This document shows positions 6,021 to 10,182 of a DNA stretch of 10,182 nucleotides, piece by piece. This DNA comes from JAAYZM01 sp964510785 (lineage in GTDB: Bacteria > Actinomycetota > Actinomycetes > Actinomycetales > Cellulomonadaceae): assembly GCA_964510785.1 (NCBI GenBank), contig CAZECM010000101.1, positions 1-10,182 on the forward strand, written 5' to 3'. Under the pieces are notes generated by a model. That model had not been told where the DNA came from. It made no database searches and saw nothing but the letters and a program-made list of their open reading frames with translations. How positions within the stretch are numbered: position 1 is the first letter of the stretch; each line of letters opens with the position of its first letter. A program made the translations under genes and the position numbers.

Positions 6021-7451
6021 TCAGGGCTCGCCGTCGGAGTGCAGCATGCGCGCGACCTCGGCGAGCGAACCCGTGAGCGACGGGTAGATCGTCGCGGTGT
6101 CGGCGATCTCGTCGACGGTGAGCCGCTGGGCGACCGCCAGCGCGACGGGGAGGATGAGCTCGCTCGCTCGCGGGGCGACGACCACACCGCCGAGCACCTC
6201 GCCCGTCGTCGCGTGGGCGAAGAGCTTCACGAAGCCGTCGCGGATGCCGAGCATCTTGGCGCGCGGGTTGCGGCCCAGCTCGAGCGTCGCGGCGACGTAG
6301 CGCACCCCGGTGGCCTCGAGCCACGCCTGGGAGCGCCCCACGGTCGAGATCTCGGGCTGCGTGAACACCGTCGAGGCGATCGTCTCGAGCTTGAGCGGGG
6401 CGACGGCGTCACCGAGCGCGTGCGCCATCGCGATGCGGCCCTGCGTCGCCGCGACCGAGGCGAGCGGGAGCACCCCGGTGCAGTCCCCGGCCGCGTAGAC
6501 CCCGCGCGCGCTCGTGCGCGAGACGCGGTCCACCTCGATGTGCCCGGACGGCGTGAGGCGGACACCGGCTTCCTCGAGCCCGAGGTCCGCCGTGGCCGGC
6601 ACGGAGCCGACCGCCATGAGCACGTGCGAACCCTCGACGACGCGCCCGTCCGCGAGCTCGACCTCGACACCGTCCGCAGTGCGCCGGGCCGCGGCGGCCC
6701 GCGAGCGGGACAGCACCGTCATGCCCTGCGTCGTGAAGACGTCCTGGATGACCTTGGCCGCGTCGGGGTCCTCGCCCGGTAGCACCTGGTCGCGCGAGGA
6801 GACGAGCACGACGTCGCAGCCGAGCGCGTGATAGGCGCCGGCGAACTCGGCGCCCGTGACGCCCGAGCCCACGACGACGAGCCGCGAGGGCAGCTCGGTG
6901 AGCGCGTAGAGCTGGTCCCAGCGCAGGATGCGTTCGCCGTCGGGCACGGCGGTGTCGAGCTGGCGGGGCCGCGCGCCGACGGACAGCAGGACGACGTCGG
7001 CGTCGAGCACCTCGCTCCCGCCGTCGGCCACCGTGACGACCACCCGCAACGGCCCGTCGAGGCGCGCCTCGCCCTCGAGGATCCGCACGCCCTCCCGCTC
7101 GAGCCGGGTACGGATATCGGCGGACTGCGCGCCGGCGAGGGCGAGCACCCGGGCGTTGACCGCGCCGAGGTCCACCGTGAGGTTCGTGCGCACGGGTTCG
7201 AGGCCTGCCTCCCCCGTGACCCGCACGCCGAGCTCCGGTCCGCGGTCGGCGATCCGCATCCACTCGGCCGTCGCGATGAGTGTCTTGGAGGGCACGACGT
7301 CGGTCAGCACGGCGGACCCGCCGAGCCCCGATCGTTCGACGACGACGACGTCCGCCCCGCGACGGCGCGCCACGAGCGCGGCCTCGTAGCCGCCAGGCCC
7401 GCCTCCGACGATGACGACGCGGCTCGCGGGACGTTCGTTGCGCTGGGTCAC
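6021..7451 (-). CDS. lpdA: NAD(P)H-quinone dehydrogenase, LpdA type (flavoprotein disulfide reductase family)
   Basis: 476 residues, class I flavoprotein disulfide reductase fold that has lost the disulfide. FAD-binding GGGPGG is at 16-21, the NAD(P)-binding GSGVTG at 195-200, and the second FAD motif AAGDCTG around 320-326. The site that holds CxxxxC in lipoamide dehydrogenase reads GGSAVLTDVVPSKT (44-57) with no cysteine. The C-terminal HxxxxE is replaced by IYPSLTGSLAE (~455-465). This is the pattern of M. tuberculosis LpdA (Rv3303c), which transfers electrons from NAD(P)H to quinones and does not act as a lipoamide dehydrogenase. The likely role is cytosolic or peripheral-membrane quinone reduction and defence against oxidative stress. 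The GTG start is preferred because the first ATG upstream (7459) meets a stop after two codons. It is divergent from the purine-nucleoside phosphorylase gene, as both genes are near each other in mycobacteria. Confidence 0.93.
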   Translation of the reverse strand: MTQRNERPASRVVIVGGGPGGYEAALVARRRGADVVVVERSGLGGSAVLTDVVPSKTLIATAEWMRIADRGPELGVRVTGEAGLEPVRTNLTVDLGAVNARVLALAGAQSADIRTRLEREGVRILEGEARLDGPLRVVVTVADGGSEVLDADVVLLSVGARPRQLDTAVPDGERILRWDQLYALTELPSRLVVVGSGVTGAEFAGAYHALGCDVVLVSSRDQVLPGEDPDAAKVIQDVFTTQGMTVLSRSRAAAARRTADGVEVELADGRVVEGSHVLMAVGSVPATADLGLEEAGVRLTPSGHIEVDRVSRTSARGVYAAGDCTGVLPLASVAATQGRIAMAHALGDAVAPLKLETIASTVFTQPEISTVGRSQAWLEATGVRYVAATLELGRNPRAKMLGIRDGFVKLFAHATTGEVLGGVVVAPRASELILPVALAVAQRLTVDEIADTATIYPSLTGSLAEVARMLHSDGEP

Positions 7452-7457
7452 CCGCCC

Positions 7458-7463
7458 ATTGTG
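7458..7463 (-). promoter_or_regulatory. Candidate -10 box for lpdA
   Basis: CACAAT on the - strand keeps the A at position 2 and the T at position 6 of TANNNT, and lies six bases before the GTG start. If functional, the transcript would begin at the start codon. It is weaker than the box facing the other way because the first T is absent. Confidence 0.4.
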
Positions 7464-7503
7464 CCCGGCGGCGCGACCGCATGCTCCGGGCGCTCGTGGG
7501 GAC

Positions 7504-7509
7504 TAATCT
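7504..7509 (+). promoter_or_regulatory. Candidate -10 box for the leaderless pnp-pmm transcript
   Basis: TAATCT matches TANNNT and is the most AT-rich hexamer in its neighbourhood. It is seven bases before the ATG at 7517, so transcription should start at or within a base of the start codon. No purine-rich ribosome site is present at 5-10 bases; the GGGGA at 7497-7502 is too far upstream and would lie outside the mRNA. Confidence 0.6.
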
Positions 7510-7516
7510 CTGCATC

Positions 7517-8350
7517 ATGAGCACCGCCACCGACGCCCCCGACCTCGACGACCCCTCGGTCGACCCCTTCGACGTGGCGCGTGCCGCCGCCGAGTACCTG
7601 GCCAGGGCCACGGGCGTGGCGCGCCACGACGTGCTCCTCGTGCTCGGCTCCGGCTGGGGCGGGGCGGCGGAGCTCGTGGGGGAGACCGTCACCGAGATCC
7701 CCTCGCACGAGATCCCCGGGTTCGCGGCGCCCGCCGTCGCCGGGCACTCCGCGACCACCCGGTCCCTGCGGCTGCCCGACGGGCGGCACGCCCTCGTCTT
7801 CGGCTCGCGCACCCACCTCTACGAGGGGCGCGGGGTCCGCCGCGTGGTGCACGGCATCCGGACGGCCGCGGCCGCAGGGGTGTCCGCCGTCGTCCTCACG
7901 AACGGCTGCGGGGGCCTGCGGCCGTGGGCACCGGGCACGCCCGTCCTCATCAGCGACCACCTCAACCTCACGGCGACCTCGCCGCTCGAGGGTGCGACCT
8001 TCGTGGACCTCACGGACCTGTACTCCCCGCGGCTGCGCGCGCTCGCGCGCGAGGTCGACCCCTCGCTCGACGAAGGCGTCTACGTGCAGTTCCGCGGGCC
8101 GCAGTACGAGACACCGGCCGAGGTGAGGATGGCCGGGGTCCTCGGCGGCGACCTCGTGGGCATGTCGACCACGCTCGAGGCGATCGCGGCGCGTCAGGCC
8201 GGGCTCGAGATCCTCGGGCTCTCGCTCGTGACGAACCTCGCGGCAGGGATCAGCGCGACGGCGCTCTCCCACGAAGAGGTGCTCGAGGCCGGCCAGGCTG
8301 CGGGGCCGCGCATCAGCGCCCTGCTCGCCGCGATCGTGCACCGGATCTGA
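7517..8350 (+). CDS. Purine-nucleoside phosphorylase (trimeric PNP/MTAP family)
   Basis: 277 residues, the usual length for the trimeric family. It splits purine (deoxy)nucleosides with phosphate into base and (deoxy)ribose-1-phosphate in the cytosol. Phosphate-site residues are visible: Ser45 in LGSGWGG, His77 in GHS, Arg98 and His100 in SRTHLYEG, and Ser217. The purine/ribose site shows Tyr197-Glu198 in GPQYETPAEVRM, Met216 in VGMSTTLEAIAAR and Asn240 in SLVTNLAAG, matching human Glu201, Met219 and Asn243. The usual TNAAGG loop reads TNGCGG (128-133). ATG 7517 is chosen over an in-frame ATG at 7481 because conserved sequence begins later and the -10 box lies between them. It is the first gene of a pair with the phospho-sugar mutase. 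Mycobacteria call the orthologue deoD or punA, so no symbol is given. Confidence 0.95.
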   Translation: MSTATDAPDLDDPSVDPFDVARAAAEYLARATGVARHDVLLVLGSGWGGAAELVGETVTEIPSHEIPGFAAPAVAGHSATTRSLRLPDGRHALVFGSRTHLYEGRGVRRVVHGIRTAAAAGVSAVVLTNGCGGLRPWAPGTPVLISDHLNLTATSPLEGATFVDLTDLYSPRLRALAREVDPSLDEGVYVQFRGPQYETPAEVRMAGVLGGDLVGMSTTLEAIAARQAGLEILGLSLVTNLAAGISATALSHEEVLEAGQAAGPRISALLAAIVHRI

Positions 8351-8351
8351 C

Positions 8352-10073
8352 GTGCTGACCGAGGCGGAGATCCGCGAGCTCGCCGACGTCACGCGCGAGT
8401 GGATCGACGACGACCCCGACGAGACGACCGCCGCGGAGCTGCGTGCGCTGCTCGACGCGGAGGACTGGCCCGCGCTCGAGGAACGGTTCACCGGCATGCT
8501 CCAGTTCGGTACCGCGGGCCTGCGAGGTGCGCTCGGCGGAGGGCCCCACCGCATGAACCGGGCCGTCGTCGTCCGTGCCGCGAAGGGACTCGTCGACTAC
8601 CTGCTCGACGCCGTGCCCGACGGGCGGGTGCCGCGGCTCGTGATCGGGTTCGACGCCCGCTACAACTCCGACGTCTTCGCCCGGGACACCGCGGCCGTCG
8701 CGACCGCGGCGGGGGTCGAGGCGCTCCTGCTGCCCGCTCCCCTGCCCACCCCCGTGCTCGCGTTCGCGGTGCGCCACCTCGAGGCCGACGCCGGGGTCAT
8801 GGTCACGGCCTCCCACAACCCGCCGCAGGACAACGGGTACAAGGTGTACCTCGGTGGGAGCGTCGTCGAGGACGCGGGGCGCGGGGTGCAGATCGTGCCG
8901 CCGTACGACGCCGAGATCGCGCGGGCCATCGCCGCCGTGCGGGCCGTCGCGGACGTGCCGCAGGCCGATGCCGGTTGGACGGTGCTCGGCGAGGAGATCC
9001 TCGAGGAGTACCTCACGGGGGTCGCGGGGCTGTCCGACGGCGAGAAGCGGGGGCTGCGCATCGTCACGACGCCCCTGCACGGTGTCGGCGGTGCCGTCGT
9101 CACCGAGGCGCTGCGCCGCGCGGGGTTCACGGACCTGCACGTCGTCGCGGAGCAGGCCGAGCCCGATCCCGACTTCCCGACCGTGCCCTTCCCCAACCCG
9201 GAGGAGCCGGGAGCGATCGACCTCGCGCTCGCGCTCGCCCGGGACGTCGAGGCGGACCTCGTCATCGCGAACGACCCCGATGCCGACCGGTGCGCGCTCG
9301 CCGTGCGCGATCCCCGGTCGGGCGAGTGGCGCATGCTGCACGGCGACGAGGTCGGGGCGCTGCTCGGCGCGGAGGTCGCGCGGCGTACGACGGCGGGTGG
9401 TGCGCCGTCGTCGGCCGTCCTCGCCTCCTCGATCGTGTCCTCGCGGCTGCTCGGCCGCATCGCGGCCGCGGCGGGGCTCGAGCACGCGCAGACGCTCACT
9501 GGCTTCAAGTGGATCGCGCGCGTGCCCGGGATCGTGTTCGGGTACGAGGAGGCGATCGGGTACTGCGTGGCGCCCGAGCTCGTGCGGGACAAGGACGGCA
9601 TCAGTGCCGCCGTCGTCGCCGCGCAGCTCGCGGACCGGGTCAAGGCGTCGGGTGGCTCGCTCGTCGGGGCGCTCGACGACCTCGCCCGGCGTCACGGGCT
9701 GTACCTCACGGACCAGCTCTCGGCACGGTTCGCGGACCTGTCGCTCATCGGGGCCACGATGGAGCGCGTGCTCGCGGCGCCGCCGTCCTCGCTCGTGGGC
9801 TCACCTGTCGTGGAGGCCGTGGACCTCGCGCGCGGGAGCGAGGAGGAGCGGCTCGGGCTGCCACCCACCGAGGGGCTGCGGCTCGTGGCCGAGGACGGGA
9901 CGCGCGTGATCATCCGGCCGTCCGGGACCGAGCCCAAGGTCAAGTGCTACCTCGAGGTCATCGCACCGCTCGACCCCGACGCGTCCGACGACGACGTCAC
10001 GGCAGCCCGCACCGAGGCCCGCCGCCGCCTGGACGCCCTCAAGCACGAGCTGACACTGGCACTCGGCCTCTAG
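8352..10073 (+). CDS. pmmB: Phospho-sugar mutase, PmmB/PGM2 type
   Basis: 573 residues, alpha-D-phosphohexomutase superfamily with its four functional sites: catalytic Ser154 in TASHNPPQDNGYK, the Mg loop DPDADR (308-313), sugar-binding GYEEAIGY (Glu399-Glu400) and phosphate-binding RPSGTEPK (522-529). The N-terminus (FGTAGLRGALGGGPHRMN, ~53-69) is typical of the long PGM2/PmmB branch rather than bacterial GlmM or ManB. Members interconvert hexose 1- and 6-phosphates, and PGM2-like enzymes also act on (deoxy)ribose 1-/5-phosphate. That activity would process the direct product of the upstream phosphorylase, so a phosphopentomutase role is a reasonable inference. The GTG start is one base after the phosphorylase stop with no clear Shine-Dalgarno, implying translational coupling on one mRNA. 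The same gene order (deoD then pmmB) occurs in M. tuberculosis. Confidence 0.93.
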   Translation: MLTEAEIRELADVTREWIDDDPDETTAAELRALLDAEDWPALEERFTGMLQFGTAGLRGALGGGPHRMNRAVVVRAAKGLVDYLLDAVPDGRVPRLVIGFDARYNSDVFARDTAAVATAAGVEALLLPAPLPTPVLAFAVRHLEADAGVMVTASHNPPQDNGYKVYLGGSVVEDAGRGVQIVPPYDAEIARAIAAVRAVADVPQADAGWTVLGEEILEEYLTGVAGLSDGEKRGLRIVTTPLHGVGGAVVTEALRRAGFTDLHVVAEQAEPDPDFPTVPFPNPEEPGAIDLALALARDVEADLVIANDPDADRCALAVRDPRSGEWRMLHGDEVGALLGAEVARRTTAGGAPSSAVLASSIVSSRLLGRIAAAAGLEHAQTLTGFKWIARVPGIVFGYEEAIGYCVAPELVRDKDGISAAVVAAQLADRVKASGGSLVGALDDLARRHGLYLTDQLSARFADLSLIGATMERVLAAPPSSLVGSPVVEAVDLARGSEEERLGLPPTEGLRLVAEDGTRVIIRPSGTEPKVKCYLEVIAPLDPDASDDDVTAARTEARRRLDALKHELTLALGL

Positions 10074-10103
10074 CCCCCTCGCCCCGTCCCCGTCCCCGCC
10101 CCC
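10074..10103 (+). other. C-rich tract after the mutase stop; G-quadruplex motif on the - strand
   Basis: Thirty bases directly after the stop codon hold 23 C, 4 G, 3 T and no A. Five C-runs of 4-5 bases are separated by 1, 2, 2 and 3 bases, so the - strand has five G-runs that fit a strict G-quadruplex pattern. In the + strand transcript the C-rich, G-poor segment would suit a Rho loading (rut) site. Both readings are structural predictions from sequence. Confidence 0.6.
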
Positions 10104-10177
10104 GCGAGGTAGTGCTGGGCGCGTCGAGGTAGGTCCGCGGCGCCACTACTTCGCGCGCTGGGCACTACCTCGCGGGG
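10100..10177. repeat. 78-bp palindrome made of four CGARGTAG motif copies
   Basis: Four related 12-mers: two forward (10104-10115 and 10124-10135) and two inverted (10142-10153 and 10162-10173). The outer pair is identical and gives a perfect 16-bp inverted repeat (10100-10115 with 10162-10177). Inward there is a 4-base mismatch, where each arm carries CTGGG in the same orientation, then a CGCG pairing, then seven matches and one G-T wobble out of eight between the inner pair, closing a 13-base loop with CCGCGG. It could act as a strong terminator hairpin for the pnp-pmm transcript, a multi-site operator, or an extragenic palindromic element. The window ends five bases later, so the downstream gene is not visible. 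Confidence 0.7.
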
Positions 10178-10182
10178 ATGGC

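Noticed and set aside
6001..6030. Short stem-loop around the lpdA stop codon
   Set aside because: Only a 4-bp CTGA/TCAG stem plus two outer pairs across a bulge. Too weak to call a terminator.
7481..7516. Twelve-residue N-terminal extension of the phosphorylase
   Set aside because: The extension contains the best -10 box of the region and would have to be transcribed from further upstream. The conserved sequence does not need it.
8313..9695. 460-codon open frame antisense to the phospho-sugar mutase
   Set aside because: It mirrors a gene with four diagnostic active-site motifs and its own translation is a low-complexity Arg/Gly/Asp-rich shadow.

Overview
This window is chromosomal DNA from a very GC-rich actinobacterium. 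The base composition, a strong G/C bias at third codon positions, frequent GTG starts and apparently leaderless promoters all point there. The protein set resembles Micrococcales such as Cellulomonadaceae or Promicromonosporaceae. That family-level placement is inference from protein character, not from a marker gene. It is a draft assembly: ten N sit inside the first gene.

Layout, left to right. (1) 1-1049 (+): the C-terminal part of a biotin-dependent acyl-CoA carboxylase alpha subunit (biotin carboxylase plus biotin carrier domain), entering from the left edge and broken by the N gap. (2) 1086-3062 (+): a polytopic membrane protein with a C-terminal endonuclease/exonuclease/phosphatase (EEP) domain. 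(3) 5921 down to 3059 (-): a tightly overlapped three-gene operon encoding a DUF4956 membrane protein, a VTC-type polyphosphate polymerase-like protein and a DUF4353 beta-helix lipoprotein. Consecutive genes share GTGA start/stop overlaps. (4) 7451 down to 6021 (-): LpdA-type NAD(P)H-quinone dehydrogenase. (5) 7517-8350 (+): trimeric-family purine-nucleoside phosphorylase. (6) 8352-10073 (+): PmmB/PGM2-type phospho-sugar mutase, one base after the phosphorylase stop. (7) 10074-10182: non-coding, with a C-rich tract and a large palindrome built from four copies of a CGARGTAG motif.

How the genes fit together. The phosphorylase and the mutase form a purine salvage/pentose module: phosphorolysis releases (deoxy)ribose-1-phosphate, and a phospho-sugar mutase of this family can move the phosphate to carbon 5. 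LpdA is divergently transcribed from them across a 65-bp region with a candidate -10 box for each direction. An accA3 / lpdA / deoD / pmmB neighbourhood is also known from mycobacteria, so this backbone looks conserved.

The DUF4956-VTC-DUF4353 operon and the EEP membrane protein sit between carboxylase and lpdA and look like a lineage-specific insertion. They are the least understood part of the window. The operon pairs a cytosolic TTM-fold enzyme with a membrane protein and a surface lipoprotein, and may be an envelope-associated polyphosphate or nucleotide-polymer system. That role is a hypothesis. No tRNA, rRNA, CRISPR array, transposase or phage gene was seen.
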